Of a stretch of 64,000 bases of DNA, positions 39,444 through 52,145 are shown in pieces; positions within the stretch are counted from its first letter, which is position 1, and each line of letters opens with the position of its first letter. The stretch is taken from positions 186,001 through 250,000 of the forward strand of contig NZ_JAEUAO010000007.1 in assembly GCF_019511375.1 (NCBI RefSeq). The letters run 5' to 3'. The notes beneath the pieces were generated by a model, which worked only from the letters and a program-made list of their open reading frames with translations, did not search any database and was not told the DNA's origin. The position numbers and the translations under genes are program-made. This DNA is from Rhizobium herbae (GTDB taxonomy: Bacteria > Pseudomonadota > Alphaproteobacteria > Rhizobiales > Rhizobiaceae).

Positions 39444-39472
39444 AACTAGCCCAAACATTATGCGTTGTCATC
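39444..39472 (-). promoter_or_regulatory. Sigma-70 promoter of the sRNA
   Basis: On the minus strand, GATGAC (39472-39467), a 17-base spacer, then CTAGTT (39449-39444). It matches the rhizobial CTTGAC-N17-CTATAT pattern at most positions and gives a transcript length of about 150 bases to the terminator. Confidence 0.6.
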
Positions 39473-39515
39473 TGATTTTTTTGCATTTTTGCTACAGTCG
39501 AGCAAAATTTTTCCG

Positions 39516-39543
39516 TTGACAACTTCCGTCTGATTACTGTTAT
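39516..39543 (+). promoter_or_regulatory. Probable proS promoter
   Basis: TTGACA at 39516-39521 and TGTTAT at 39538-39543 with a 16-base spacer, on the + strand and divergent from the sRNA promoter. It would give a leader of about 285 bases before proS; the 39550-39834 stretch contains no convincing ORF. Confidence 0.5.
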
Positions 39544-39834
39544 TACCGTGCCTTTTTGCCGCACCTTCCAGTTACGCTTCCTGCATCCGATGTATGGGCT
39601 TTCCAAGCTGTGGCGCTCGCGAAGATGACGGGTTTTCTTCCTGTCGCGAAGCGTCTATGAACGCTTGAACGCGGTGCGACTTTCTTCCTGAATCGGCTGG
39701 TCGGAGCGCCGCGAGAAACAGTCAAACAGCAGCGCCTGATGGTGCGCTCGTGGAGCGCGCAGGGGCTGCACGCTCAACGTTATTTCGCCCGAATCCGACG
39801 ATAGGCGAAGTGCATCAAGTTCCGGAACCCGTTC

Positions 39835-41163
39835 ATGCGCCTGTCCCGCTTTTTCATGCCCATTCTGAAGGAAAACCCGAAGGAAGCGGAGATCGTGTCG
39901 CATCGCCTGATGCTGCGCGCCGGGATGGTTCGGCAGCAGTCGGCCGGGATCTACACCTGGCTGCCGCTTGGCAAGCGCGTGCTCGACAAGGTCAATGCCA
40001 TCATCCGCGAGGAACAGAACCGGGCGGGCGCCATCGAGCTGTTGATGCCGACGCTGCAATCGGCCGAACTCTGGCAGGAAAGCGGCCGCTACGACGCCTA
40101 TGGCAAGGAAATGCTGCGCATCAAGGATCGCCAGGACCGGCCGATGCTCTATGGCCCGACCAATGAAGAGATGATCACCGACGTGTTCCGCTCTTACGTC
40201 AAGTCCTACAAGGATCTGCCGCTCAACCTCTATCATATCCAGCTGAAATTCCGCGACGAAATCCGTCCGCGCTTCGGCACGATGCGCTCGCGCGAGTTCC
40301 TCATGAAGGACGCCTATTCCTTCGACTTGAACCGGCAAGGTGCCGTCGATTCCTACAACCGGATGTTCGCGGCCTATCTGCGCACGTTTTCGCGCCTGGG
40401 TCTTCGCGCCATTCCGATGCGGGCAGATACCGGCCCCATTGGCGGCGATCTCAGCCACGAATTCATCATCCTTGCCGATACCGGTGAATCGGAAGTGTTC
40501 TGCCACAAGGAGTTCCTGAGCTTCGACATTCCGGCCGAAGATACCGATTTCTGGGATGCGGCCGCCATGAAGGCGATCTTCGACCAGTGGACGTCGCGCT
40601 ATGCCGCGACGTCCGAAATGCATGACGAGGCTGCTTTCAACGCCATTGACGACGCCGCGAAGGTGTCCGCGCGTGGCATCGAGGTCGGCCATATCTTCTA
40701 TTTCGGCACGAAATACTCCGAAGCCATGGGCGCCAAGGTACAGGGACCCGACGGCAAGGAACACACGGTGCACATGGGCTCCTACGGTATCGGCCCCACG
40801 CGCCTCGTTCCGGCGATCATCGAAGCCTCGCATGACGAGAACGGCATCATATGGCCGGCTTCGATCGCGCCTTTCGATGCAGTCGTGATCAACATGAAAT
40901 CCGGCGATGCGGCCTGCGATACGGCCTGCGAGACCATCTATGGCGCGCTCGGCAAGGCCGGTCTCGATCCGCTCTATGACGACAAGGACGACCGCGCCGG
41001 CACGAAATTTGCGACCGCCGACCTGATCGGCGTGCCGGTCCAGATCATCGCCGGTCCGCGCTCCGTCGCAAGCGGCGAGGTGGAACTCAAGGACCGCAAG
41101 ACCGGCGCCCGCGAGACGCTGACCGTCGAGGCTGCCATCAACAAGCTGACTGCTTCGAAATAA
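39835..41163 (+). CDS. proS: Prolyl-tRNA synthetase
   Basis: Class II synthetase that charges tRNA-Pro. The 442 residues are the short alphaproteobacterial/eukaryote-like form without the large INS editing domain. Motif 1 falls in [17 protein letters not shown], motif 2 in [22 protein letters not shown]-like sequence ([10 protein letters not shown]), and motif 3 in [10 protein letters not shown]. The anticodon-binding domain is at the C-terminus ([10 protein letters not shown] onward). The ATG at 39835 gives [15 protein letters not shown]. The lolC gene follows after 10 bases. Confidence 0.97.
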   Translation: MRLSRFFMPILKENPKEAEIVSHRLMLRAGMVRQQSAGIYTWLPLGKRVLDKVNAIIREEQNRAGAIELLMPTLQSAELWQESGRYDAYGKEMLRIKDRQDRPMLYGPTNEEMITDVFRSYVKSYKDLPLNLYHIQLKFRDEIRPRFGTMRSREFLMKDAYSFDLNRQGAVDSYNRMFAAYLRTFSRLGLRAIPMRADTGPIGGDLSHEFIILADTGESEVFCHKEFLSFDIPAEDTDFWDAAAMKAIFDQWTSRYAATSEMHDEAAFNAIDDAAKVSARGIEVGHIFYFGTKYSEAMGAKVQGPDGKEHTVHMGSYGIGPTRLVPAIIEASHDENGIIWPASIAPFDAVVINMKSGDAACDTACETIYGALGKAGLDPLYDDKDDRAGTKFATADLIGVPVQIIAGPRSVASGEVELKDRKTGARETLTVEAAINKLTASK

Positions 41164-41173
41164 GGGAGCCGGA

Positions 41174-42481
41174 ATGAGCGCCACCACGCTAGAGCAGGAG
41201 AAGGCCGTGGCGGTCCAGCCGCCATCGAGCCGTCCGTTTTCCACGTTCGAGCGCATGGTGGCCTGGCGCTATCTGCGGTCGCGGCGCAAGGAAGCCTTCA
41301 TTTCGGTGATCGCCGGCTTTTCCTTCATCGGCATCATGCTCGGCGTGGCGACGTTGATCATCGTCATGGCGGTGATGAACGGCTTTCGCACCGAGCTCAT
41401 CTCGCGCATTCTCGGCATCAACGGCCACATGATCGTGCAGCCGCTCGACGGGCCGCTCGACAACTATGCGGACCTGGCGACGAAATTTGCAGGCGTCAAG
41501 GGCGTCACCATGGCAATCCCGATGATCGAGGGCCAGACGCTCGCCTCGGGTCCGGGCGGGGCCGGCACGGGCGCTCTGGTGCGCGGCTTGCGGGCCGACG
41601 ATCTCGGCAAGATGAAATCCATCTCCGACCACATCAAGTCCGGCGATCTTGTCGGCTATGCGGCCGGAACCGGCGTTGTTATCGGCTCACGCATGGCCGA
41701 ACAGCTCGGCATCACCGCCGGCGGCACCATCACGCTGGTGGCGCCCGAGGGCGACGTCACGCCGATGGGCGTCAACCCGCGCGTCAAATCCTATACCGTC
41801 TCGGCGATCTTCGAGATCGGCATGTCGGAATATGACGCCTCGATCATCTTCATGCCGCTCGAGGAAGCACAGCTTTACTTCAACGCCGAAGGCATCGCCC
41901 AGTCGATAGAACTATTCGTTGCCAATCCGGATCTGGTCGACGAACTGCGCCAGCCGATCGAGGATGCGGCGGGCCGGCAGGTGCTGATCAGCGACTGGCG
42001 CGACCGCAACAAGACGTTCTTTTCGGCCCTTCAGGTCGAGCGCAACGTCATGTTCATGATCCTGACGCTGATCGTCTTGGTGGCGGCACTCAACATCGTC
42101 TCCGGCCTGATCATGCTGGTGAAGGACAAGGGCAGCGACATCGCCATCCTGCGCACCATGGGCGCCACCTCCGGTTCGATCATGCGCATCTTCTTCATGA
42201 CGGGCGCGGCGATCGGCATCGTCGGCACATTCGCGGGTGTTCTTCTCGGCGTCATCGTCTGCCTCAATGTCGAATCCATCCGGCAGTTCTTTTCGTGGAT
42301 TTCCGGCACGACACTGTTCAACCCGGAACTCTACTTCCTCAGCCAGCTTCCGGCCGACATGAACCCCGGCGAGACCATCTCGGTCATTGCCATGGCGATC
42401 AGCCTGTCCTTCCTCGCCACGATCTTTCCGGCCTGGCGCGCCTCGCGCCTCGATCCGGTTCAGGCTCTGCGCTACGAATAA
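41174..42481 (+). CDS. lolC: Lipoprotein-releasing ABC transporter permease
   Basis: Inner-membrane component of the Lol system, which extracts lipoproteins for transfer to the outer membrane. The 435 residues have a cytoplasmic start, a first helix (FSFIGIMLGVATLIIVMAVM), a large periplasmic domain (about 75-290), and three C-terminal helices of the FtsX type (MFMILTLIVLVAALNIVSG onward). Like most alphaproteobacteria the locus has one permease gene rather than separate lolC and lolE, so it probably works as a homodimer (lolE- or lolF-like). It overlaps neither neighbour; lolD follows after 18 bases. Confidence 0.94.
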   Translation: MSATTLEQEKAVAVQPPSSRPFSTFERMVAWRYLRSRRKEAFISVIAGFSFIGIMLGVATLIIVMAVMNGFRTELISRILGINGHMIVQPLDGPLDNYADLATKFAGVKGVTMAIPMIEGQTLASGPGGAGTGALVRGLRADDLGKMKSISDHIKSGDLVGYAAGTGVVIGSRMAEQLGITAGGTITLVAPEGDVTPMGVNPRVKSYTVSAIFEIGMSEYDASIIFMPLEEAQLYFNAEGIAQSIELFVANPDLVDELRQPIEDAAGRQVLISDWRDRNKTFFSALQVERNVMFMILTLIVLVAALNIVSGLIMLVKDKGSDIAILRTMGATSGSIMRIFFMTGAAIGIVGTFAGVLLGVIVCLNVESIRQFFSWISGTTLFNPELYFLSQLPADMNPGETISVIAMAISLSFLATIFPAWRASRLDPVQALRYE

Positions 42482-42499
42482 ACAAGGAAAACAGACACG

Positions 42500-43183
42500 A
42501 TGAATGCGCGCGTGGCATTGCAGCTTTCCGGCGTCGAACGTCATTACAGCCAGGGCGACGAGACCCTGTCGATCCTCAAGGGCGCGGATTTCTCGCTGCA
42601 CGGGGGGCAGACGGTCGCGCTCGTGGCGCCGTCCGGCACAGGAAAGTCGACGCTCCTGCACCTGGCTGGCCTGTTGGAGCGGCCGGATGGCGGCGAAGTC
42701 TTCATCAACGGCCAGTCCTGCGGTGCGCTCGGCGACGAGCAGCGCACGGCGATCCGCCGCAACGACATCGGCTTCGTCTACCAGTTCCATCATCTCCTGC
42801 CGGAATTCACGGCGATCGAAAACATCATGATGCCGCAGCTGATCGCGGGCCTCAACAAGGCCGAGGCTCGCGAACGGGCGGGCGCATTGCTGGATTTCAT
42901 GCGCATCGGCCATCGCGCCGAGCACCGTCCCTCGGAACTCTCCGGTGGTGAACAGCAGCGCGTTGCGATCGCCCGAGCCGTTGCCAATGCACCTTTGGTG
43001 CTTTTGGCTGACGAGCCGACCGGAAACCTCGATCCGGAAACCGCAGGCTATGTTTTTGAGGCTCTGGAAGCGCTGGTGCGCCAGTCCGGCATGGCAGCGA
43101 TGATCGCCACGCACAATTACGAGCTGGCCTCGCGCATGGATCGCCGCGTCACCATCGAAGACGGCAAGGTCGTGGAACTGTAG
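42500..43183 (+). CDS. lolD: Lipoprotein-releasing ABC transporter ATPase
   Basis: ATPase that drives the Lol permease. The 227 residues show Walker [10 protein letters not shown], the LolD/MacB-type Q-loop region [13 protein letters not shown], signature [14 protein letters not shown], and Walker [13 protein letters not shown]. Immediately downstream of lolC and co-transcribed with it. The ATG at 42500 follows AAGGAAA. Confidence 0.97.
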   Translation: MNARVALQLSGVERHYSQGDETLSILKGADFSLHGGQTVALVAPSGTGKSTLLHLAGLLERPDGGEVFINGQSCGALGDEQRTAIRRNDIGFVYQFHHLLPEFTAIENIMMPQLIAGLNKAEARERAGALLDFMRIGHRAEHRPSELSGGEQQRVAIARAVANAPLVLLADEPTGNLDPETAGYVFEALEALVRQSGMAAMIATHNYELASRMDRRVTIEDGKVVEL

Positions 43184-43229
43184 CAGCGACAATCCGGCCT
43201 ATGAAATCGGTCCTCAGCGCGCTGTGGTA

Positions 43230-43808
43230 TTACTCGTTGCCGCAGACCGACCGGCCGCGATCATCCGACCAATCCTTGAGCAGCACGATTTCGCCCTTGG
43301 CGGCGATCGGCTTGCCGTTGCTTGTGCCTTTACCGGTGAGCACGTTGAAATCGCATTGCGACGTATTGTCGGGATCGAGCGTGTCGTAGGACGAATAGGT
43401 ATATCCAGCGACGACGAAATCGAAATTGCGATAGGCGACGGTCAGCTTCTGCTCCCGGCGGTCGCGGCCGATGGAGTCGTTGTGCGACGTGATCAGGATC
43501 GAGCCGTTCGGCAAGGCTTCGATGAACGGCTCCTGCCCATAGATCGTCAGCTTACCCCAGACCTTGTTGGGGGCAAAAGTCTTCAACTGGAGACGATTGG
43601 TCTCGCCTTTCAGGTAGATGTAGATGCCGTGATCCTCGTCGCTGCCCTCAGGCGCGGAAACCAGCATCGCCAGGTCCGGGCTGTCGTCCTTGTCCCAATC
43701 GCCGGTGGCGGCGGACACGATGCGGTCCGGATCGATGGCTTCGGCAGCCTGTGCCACAGTTGCGCAAAGGCCGATAAACGCCGTCATGACGGCCAGTGAC
43801 ATCCTCAT
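43230..43808 (-). CDS. Secreted hypothetical protein, 192 residues
   Basis: A signal peptide (MRMSLAVMTAFIGLCATVAQA) indicates export to the periplasm. The mature part looks like an FG-GAP or VCBS-like beta-repeat (ATGDWDKDDSPDLAMLVSA) followed by beta strands and two Cys (SQCDFNVL and RSVCGNE) that could pair. No enzyme motif is seen, and the family is not recognised. It is convergent with lolD and stands alone. Confidence 0.78.
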   Translation of the reverse strand: MRMSLAVMTAFIGLCATVAQAAEAIDPDRIVSAATGDWDKDDSPDLAMLVSAPEGSDEDHGIYIYLKGETNRLQLKTFAPNKVWGKLTIYGQEPFIEALPNGSILITSHNDSIGRDRREQKLTVAYRNFDFVVAGYTYSSYDTLDPDNTSQCDFNVLTGKGTSNGKPIAAKGEIVLLKDWSDDRGRSVCGNE

Positions 43809-43958
43809 TTCTTCGCCCCTCGATTGTCATCGGCGTGAGACTAATCGGCTCGCCTGCGGGCGTCCAGAGGTCCTCGCCCTTGGAAGAGGACCAGATTGAA
43901 ACCGTTTACCATGCCGCGAGTGCTGGAACGGAAGATCGGCTGTCACCCCTTGACGGAA

Positions 43959-43984
43959 GAACATAAATAGAACAACAATAGAAC
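43959..43984 (+). promoter_or_regulatory. Tandem LexA-type (SOS) boxes
   Basis: GAAC occurs at 43959, 43970 and 43981, each separated by exactly seven bases, so it reads GAAC-N7-GAAC-N7-GAAC. GAAC-N7-GAAC is the established LexA site of Rhizobium-type alphaproteobacteria; two overlapping copies are present. CTTGAC at 43949-43954 just upstream is a good -35, so LexA would cover the core promoter. The site lies 23 bases before the small ORF at 44008. Confidence 0.7.
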
Positions 43985-44007
43985 ATAACGGAAAAGGGAG
44001 CCTTGCA

Positions 44008-44094
44008 ATGACTGACTTTCTTCGGGACCTCGCTGCTTTTACCTCAGTCGCCATGTTCGTCGCCAGCTTTTCGATCATCATCATGGGCATGTGA
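44008..44094 (+). CDS. 28-residue transmembrane peptide behind LexA-type boxes
   Basis: A very short ORF with good translation signals: GGGAG at 43996-44000, then ATG at 44008 and TGA at 44092-44094. The peptide starts MTDFLRDLAAF and continues as one hydrophobic helix (TSVAMFVASFSIIIMGM), so it would be a single-span inner-membrane peptide with the N-terminus probably in the cytoplasm. The tandem LexA-type boxes make it a candidate SOS-induced gene. Caulobacter SidA, a 29-residue SOS-induced membrane inhibitor of cell division, is a known parallel in size, topology and control, but I see no sequence homology I can vouch for. It is followed after 170 bases by dnaE. Confidence 0.6.
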   Translation: MTDFLRDLAAFTSVAMFVASFSIIIMGM

Positions 44095-44264
44095 CACGCT
44101 AGGCTTCGTTGCAGCTTTGCCGTTGCGGCAGCGTGGGCCACGCCGCACCGGGCTGTGGACAAGCAACAGACCGCATGAAAAAGCCGGCGTGCGGCGGATG
44201 AAATGTGGACATCGGCGGACAGAAACGGGATATCCTGCGGCCCTTACGGGAATCGGGGTGTGCG

Positions 44265-47756
<3,492 letters not shown>

Positions 47757-47775
47757 CGGCAAGCCGCAGTTCGGC

Positions 47776-49005
47776 TCAGGATTTCGGGGCGTGCGTGATT
47801 GTCACGAAGTCCGTCCCGTCGCCGGTTTCCTGCCCGATGCCCATGTCGGAGATGGTCAGCGACGATCCTTCGGTCAGCAAGTCGTTGATCCGCCGGCGTG
47901 CACCCTCCGGGATGGCGAGGCGACCCATGGTGCGTTGTATGGCGTTGAATGCCATCGCATCCTCTTCCACGGTGATGCCCAGTCGCTTCTTCATCGGGCC
48001 GGGCACGGCGTTGTCGAGCGTCATGGCGAACCACTCGCCCTTGCCGGTCGAAGCATCGATGTTCTGGAACTGCAGGAAATGCGTGCCGAGCGCGATCTCG
48101 GGCTGCGCGATCACCACAGGCGTCGCAAACAGCGGCGTAAAATCGCGGCGCACGAGAAGCTGGCCGTTCGGCGGCCTGCCCTTGCCGGCCTTGGCATAGA
48201 GCGCTTCGACGAAAGCGGGCGTCATCTTGCCGTCGACGGGGAGGTTTTCCGCTGTCTGGAACGCTTTGATGGCCTCGACGGTCACAGGGCCGGCATACCC
48301 GTCCGGGATGCCGACAGCATAGCCGCGTTCGTTGAGCAGCGCCTGAACATCGAGCGTGATCTCGCGCTCGCCGCGATGGGTGATCAGCATGCGGATCGGT
48401 GGCTTATCGCCGGTCGCGACGGGCGCCGCCTTGACGGGGCTGGGCTCGACCGTCGCGACCTCGACGGCTTTTGAATGGACCTGCGAGACGCTGGGGCGCA
48501 GGGGTACGTCCGAGAGCAGTGCGGGTTCTGACACTGTCGGCTGAAAGAGAAAGGGATCGGCGATGGCGAGAGGGGTCAACTGGCGGTCAGAGATCAGCAC
48601 ATGCGCGCCGCGGCCGGTCATCTTGAACAGGTGCTCGGCAAAATCCTCCGGCATGCGCACGCAGCCGTGGGATGCGGGATACGCCGGAACGTGGTTCGAC
48701 GCATGCAGGGCAATGCCCGACCAGGTCAACCGCTGCATGAAGGGCATCGGTGCGTTCGAATAGATGTTCGACTTGTGGAAGCGGCGCTTTTCCAGAATGG
48801 AGAAGATGCCGGTCGGCGTCGAATGGCCGGCCTTGCCCGTCGAGACGTTCGAGGTGGCGATCACCGTGTCGCCGTCGTAGACGACCAGTGATTGCTGATC
48901 CTTGGAGACGACGATCTGCAACGGGGCCGGGTCATCGGCCGCAAATGCAGCGTTGGCGGAGACGGCAAGGACAAGGCCGATGCCAAATGCGAGACGCAAA
49001 ACCAT
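47776..49005 (-). CDS. L,D-transpeptidase (YkuD) with peptidoglycan-binding domain
   Basis: Periplasmic enzyme that cross-links peptidoglycan or attaches proteins to it. The 409 residues have a signal peptide (MVLRLAFGIGLVLAVSANAAFA), a YkuD domain with the catalytic motif HASNHVPAYPASHGCVRM (catalytic Cys, active-site His), and a PG-binding-1 domain near residues 215-280 (TLDVQALLNERGYAVGIPDGYAG). The ATG at 49005 is used; a GTG at 49011 would add two residues. It is convergent with dnaE, with 19 bases between the stops. Confidence 0.92.
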   Translation of the reverse strand: MVLRLAFGIGLVLAVSANAAFAADDPAPLQIVVSKDQQSLVVYDGDTVIATSNVSTGKAGHSTPTGIFSILEKRRFHKSNIYSNAPMPFMQRLTWSGIALHASNHVPAYPASHGCVRMPEDFAEHLFKMTGRGAHVLISDRQLTPLAIADPFLFQPTVSEPALLSDVPLRPSVSQVHSKAVEVATVEPSPVKAAPVATGDKPPIRMLITHRGEREITLDVQALLNERGYAVGIPDGYAGPVTVEAIKAFQTAENLPVDGKMTPAFVEALYAKAGKGRPPNGQLLVRRDFTPLFATPVVIAQPEIALGTHFLQFQNIDASTGKGEWFAMTLDNAVPGPMKKRLGITVEEDAMAFNAIQRTMGRLAIPEGARRRINDLLTEGSSLTISDMGIGQETGDGTDFVTITHAPKS

Positions 49006-49097
49006 GAACACATCCGGGCGCAGGAAACGAAGGATGACCCTAGCCTGAGAGATTTAAGGAAACTTTGCTGTTCCGCCTGGAACACGCGCTGATTGCG

Positions 49098-50387
49098 CTA
49101 CCGCTCGCGCCGGCCCTTGCCGAAGGTATAGCCGGTCTCGACCGTCGCCTTGCCGAACTTGTCGCGCAACGCGTTGATCGCCGCTTCCGCCGCCGCCCGC
49201 CGCGTGGCCTGGGCATCCACCAGGTCGGGCGGGTCGGCGCGGTCCCTATCGGAAAGATCAGTGACGCCGATACCGATCAGGCGGAATTTCGTGCCATCGG
49301 TTTCCCTGTCGAGAAGCTGCATGCCGGTGCGGAAGATGCGGTCGGCGAGCCGGGTCGGGCTGTCGAGGCGGCGGTTGCGGGTCCGGGTCTTGAAGTCGGC
49401 GGTCTTCAGCTTCAAGACGACGGTCTGGCCGGCGATATCGGCCTTCCTCAACCGGTCAGCCACCTGCTCGCTCAACCGGCGCAGATGCGCAACCAGGTCG
49501 TCATAGTCGCAGAGATCGTCGTTGAAGGTGGTTTCGGAGGAAACGCTTTTGGCTTCGCCGTTTATTTCAACGGAGCGTTCGTCCTGGCCGCGCGAGAGGC
49601 GATAGAGGCGCTGGCCCAACGTGCCGTATCGCTTCATTAGCTCGGTTTCTTCCATCGTCTGCAGCTGGCCTATGGTGCGGATGCCGTCGCGCTCCAGCGT
49701 CGCGGCAAAGGCCTTGCCGACACCCCAGATCAACGTGACCGGTTTCTCCCTGAGGAAATCCAAGGCCTCGGCAGCGCCGATGACCGAAAAGCCGCGCGGC
49801 TTCTGCAGGTCGGAGGCGACCTTGGCGAGGAACTTGCAGTAGGAGAGGCCGACCGAGACGGTGATGCCGATCTCCTGCTCGACGCGGCGGGCGAACTTGG
49901 CAAGCGTCCGGGCAGGGGGATCGTGATGCAGCCGCTCCGTGCCCTTGAGCTCGAGGAAGGCCTCGTCGATAGACAGCGGCTGCACGAGGGGCGTCAGCTC
50001 CTGCATCAGCGTGCGGACCTGCCGGCCGACCCGGACATATTTCTCCATGTCCGGTTTGATGACGACCGCCTGCGGGCAGGCCTCCAGCGCCTTGAACATC
50101 GGCATGGCGGAGCGAACACCGTGGATGCGGGCAATATAGCAGGCGGTCGAGACGACACCGCGCTTGCCGCCGCCAATGATCACCGGCTTGTCGGCGAGAT
50201 CCGGATTGTCGCGTTTCTCGACGGACGCATAGAAGGCGTCGCAATCGATATGCGCAAGCGTCAGCTGGTGGAGTTCTGCATGGTAGATGAGCCGCGGGCT
50301 GCCGCAGGCCGAACAACGTCGTCGGCCCGTCGCCTGGTGCAGGCAGTCGCGGCAAAAACCCGGGGTGGCGGCTTCGTTTGCGGTCAT
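49098..50387 (-). CDS. dinB: DNA polymerase IV (DinB) with N-terminal zinc finger
   Basis: Error-prone Y-family polymerase for lesion bypass. The 429 residues start with a C4 zinc finger (FCRDCLHQ and RRCSACG), which normal DinB lacks. The polymerase follows: [19 protein letters not shown] with a catalytic Asp, [13 protein letters not shown] with the second and third acidic residues, then the thumb and little-finger domains to RRERstop. The ATG is at 50387. A LexA-type box (50393-50407) directly precedes the start, which points to SOS control. It is divergent from the GNAT gene. Confidence 0.94.
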   Translation of the reverse strand: MTANEAATPGFCRDCLHQATGRRRCSACGSPRLIYHAELHQLTLAHIDCDAFYASVEKRDNPDLADKPVIIGGGKRGVVSTACYIARIHGVRSAMPMFKALEACPQAVVIKPDMEKYVRVGRQVRTLMQELTPLVQPLSIDEAFLELKGTERLHHDPPARTLAKFARRVEQEIGITVSVGLSYCKFLAKVASDLQKPRGFSVIGAAEALDFLREKPVTLIWGVGKAFAATLERDGIRTIGQLQTMEETELMKRYGTLGQRLYRLSRGQDERSVEINGEAKSVSSETTFNDDLCDYDDLVAHLRRLSEQVADRLRKADIAGQTVVLKLKTADFKTRTRNRRLDSPTRLADRIFRTGMQLLDRETDGTKFRLIGIGVTDLSDRDRADPPDLVDAQATRRAAAEAAINALRDKFGKATVETGYTFGKGRRER

Positions 50388-50392
50388 GATGA

Positions 50393-50407
50393 GAACAAAT
50401 GTTGAAC
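50393..50407 (-). promoter_or_regulatory. LexA-type (SOS) box of dinB
   Basis: GAAC, AAATGTT, GAAC on the + strand (GTTC-N7-GTTC for dinB). It lies 6-20 bases before the dinB ATG. Exact half-sites and spacer of the alphaproteobacterial LexA box next to an SOS-type polymerase make this convincing. The divergent GNAT gene might be affected too. Confidence 0.75.
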
Positions 50408-50461
50408 GACGTCAGGTTACGCCGTAAACTGCCGAGTCTCAAGACGCAAGGGAAGGGGAAC

Positions 50462-51049
50462 GTGAACCCGGAAGATGTTGAAGCACGGCCGCTGACGCCG
50501 GATCGTTGGGATGATTTTGCGACGCTTTTCGGACCGCAGGGCGCCTGCTACGGCTGCTGGTGCACGTATTTTCGGGTTCCTGCGAAAGAGCGCCAGGCGA
50601 TGAACGCGGATGCCAGACGGATGTTCATGCACGACCGCGTGGCTCAAGGGCCGCCGCCCGGCCTTCTCGGCTATCGCCGCGGGCAGGCGATCGCCTGGGT
50701 GCAGGTCGGCCCGCGCGCCGAGCTGCCGCAATGGAACTCGCCTAGGACGGTATCGAGGCCGCTTGCGCCCGAGGACGCGACAGATCCCGCTGTCTGGGCT
50801 GTCAGCTGCTTCTACATGCCGCGCGCCGAACGCGGGAAGGGGATGAGCCACAGAATGCTGGCGCAAGCCATCGCCTTTGCCAGGGACAATGCGGCACGCG
50901 TTCTGGAGGCCTGTCCGATCGACAGGACCAAGCAGTCGAAATCGATCGGCCTTTATGTCGGTTCGACGCGCGTTTTCGAGGCCGCCGGCTTTGCCGAGGT
51001 GGCCAGACGCAAGGATGGACGCCCGCTGATGCGGTTGGAGCTGCGCTGA
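50462..51049 (+). CDS. GNAT family N-acetyltransferase
   Basis: A 195-residue acetyltransferase-type protein. It shows the GNAT layout: VSCFYMPRAERGKGMSHRMLAQAIAFARDNAA (the CoA-binding R/Q-x-x-G-x-G/A segment is RGKGMS) and a later beta strand VGSTRVFEAAGFAEVARR. The N-terminal GACYGCWCTYFRVP is typical of a subset annotated as GNAT with YgcWCt motif. The GTG at 50462 is used because GGAAGGGGAAC precedes it; an in-frame ATG at 50399 is also possible but lies within the LexA box. Substrate unknown. Confidence 0.82.
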   Translation: MNPEDVEARPLTPDRWDDFATLFGPQGACYGCWCTYFRVPAKERQAMNADARRMFMHDRVAQGPPPGLLGYRRGQAIAWVQVGPRAELPQWNSPRTVSRPLAPEDATDPAVWAVSCFYMPRAERGKGMSHRMLAQAIAFARDNAARVLEACPIDRTKQSKSIGLYVGSTRVFEAAGFAEVARRKDGRPLMRLELR

Positions 51050-51066
51050 TGGAAACGACGCGGACT

Positions 51067-51708
51067 TCAGCGGGAAATATGCGCGCGGACGATCTGCGCG
51101 ACGTCGGTCCAGTCGCCGGCTTTGCTGATGCCTTCTCCCGGATCCGGCGCAAGAGCCCGAAAATCGGCATTGACCATCAGGTTGACGAGAAGGCAGTCCG
51201 GGGCGTGTTCGCGAACGGAATGAAGATTTCGCCAGATATCGTCGATGAACGCGAAGGGCACTGCCCGCCCAGCCTGCAGTCGCTTGACGATGGGACCCTT
51301 GGCTTCTTCGCTCGCAAGCAACGGATAGTCGAGGCTGAAACGGTCGAGCAGGGCGCGGCGAACCGTGGCGTGGCGAGGCGGCATGGCCGTCAGGAAAACG
51401 ATGTCCGCCTCGCCCGCGAGTTCGGCCAGCGTCTCGACCGCAAGCTCCGCCGGCATCTGCCACTCCGCCTGCCGCAAGAAGAACTCCTCCTGCAGGGCGG
51501 AGACCAGATCGTCGGCGATCGCTTCGCCGCTGTTGAGGTGCACGATGTTGCCATGCAGGCGGAACGATCGCGGCAAGAGGTCGTGGCCGCGCGAGCGCAG
51601 GAAATCGCGGAACGGTGTCAGGAACTCGAGCACTACCTCGTCGATATCGCAAACAATCAACGGCCGCTTCGTCAGCCGGACATGGCTGATGTCGAGCAGT
51701 TCGGCCAT
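51067..51708 (-). CDS. HAD-superfamily hydrolase
   Basis: A 213-residue haloacid dehalogenase-type phosphatase. Motif I is DIDEVVLEF (nucleophile Asp21 and Asp23), motif II is FLTAMPP, motif III Lys is in EEAKGP, and motif IV is FIDDIWRN. The substrate cannot be inferred. It starts 2 bases after the end of the DUF3572 gene, which lies upstream on the same strand, so the two are one operon. Confidence 0.85.
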   Translation of the reverse strand: MAELLDISHVRLTKRPLIVCDIDEVVLEFLTPFRDFLRSRGHDLLPRSFRLHGNIVHLNSGEAIADDLVSALQEEFFLRQAEWQMPAELAVETLAELAGEADIVFLTAMPPRHATVRRALLDRFSLDYPLLASEEAKGPIVKRLQAGRAVPFAFIDDIWRNLHSVREHAPDCLLVNLMVNADFRALAPDPGEGISKAGDWTDVAQIVRAHISR

Positions 51709-51710
51709 CG

Positions 51711-52016
51711 TCAGAAGCCTCCGGGCGGACCGGACAGTACCATATGTGCCCGCACCACGTCTTCGGGCCGGGTGCTGGTCGCCGCGCAGAAGGCAAGAAG
51801 CGTCGGTTCATGGCCCATCAGGAAATCGACGACCCCCGCCAGGAAGCCGGGATCGGCCGCGGCATGGCGCAGGGAGGACGGATCGGTGCCTGTCAACGCC
51901 AGGAAACGGCCCAGCAGTTCCGGCTCGTTTGCCAGCCACGAAAGGATGGCGATGGCTGTTTCTTCCGCGGCTGTCAAAGGCGTCTTTCCTATGTCTCGTT
52001 CAGGTGATTTTTCCAC
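51711..52016 (-). CDS. DUF3572 family protein
   Basis: A 101-residue helical protein with [27 protein letters not shown] and [20 protein letters not shown]. The layout fits DUF3572, a family of unknown function found in alphaproteobacteria. It begins with GTG at 52016 and ends 2 bases before the HAD gene. It is divergent from divK, so the 52017-52145 gap holds promoters for both. Confidence 0.78.
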   Translation of the reverse strand: MEKSPERDIGKTPLTAAEETAIAILSWLANEPELLGRFLALTGTDPSSLRHAAADPGFLAGVVDFLMGHEPTLLAFCAATSTRPEDVVRAHMVLSGPPGGF

Positions 52017-52145
52017 CGAATATTACCTGTTTTTCAACCAAATAGCTCTAGCATCAGGTTTCCGGGAACAGGTGAAATCGTCCGCGCGCAACTTATCTGG
52101 ATGCGCCGGGCTTGCAAAGCCGGAGCCGTAAAACAAGGGATCGAA

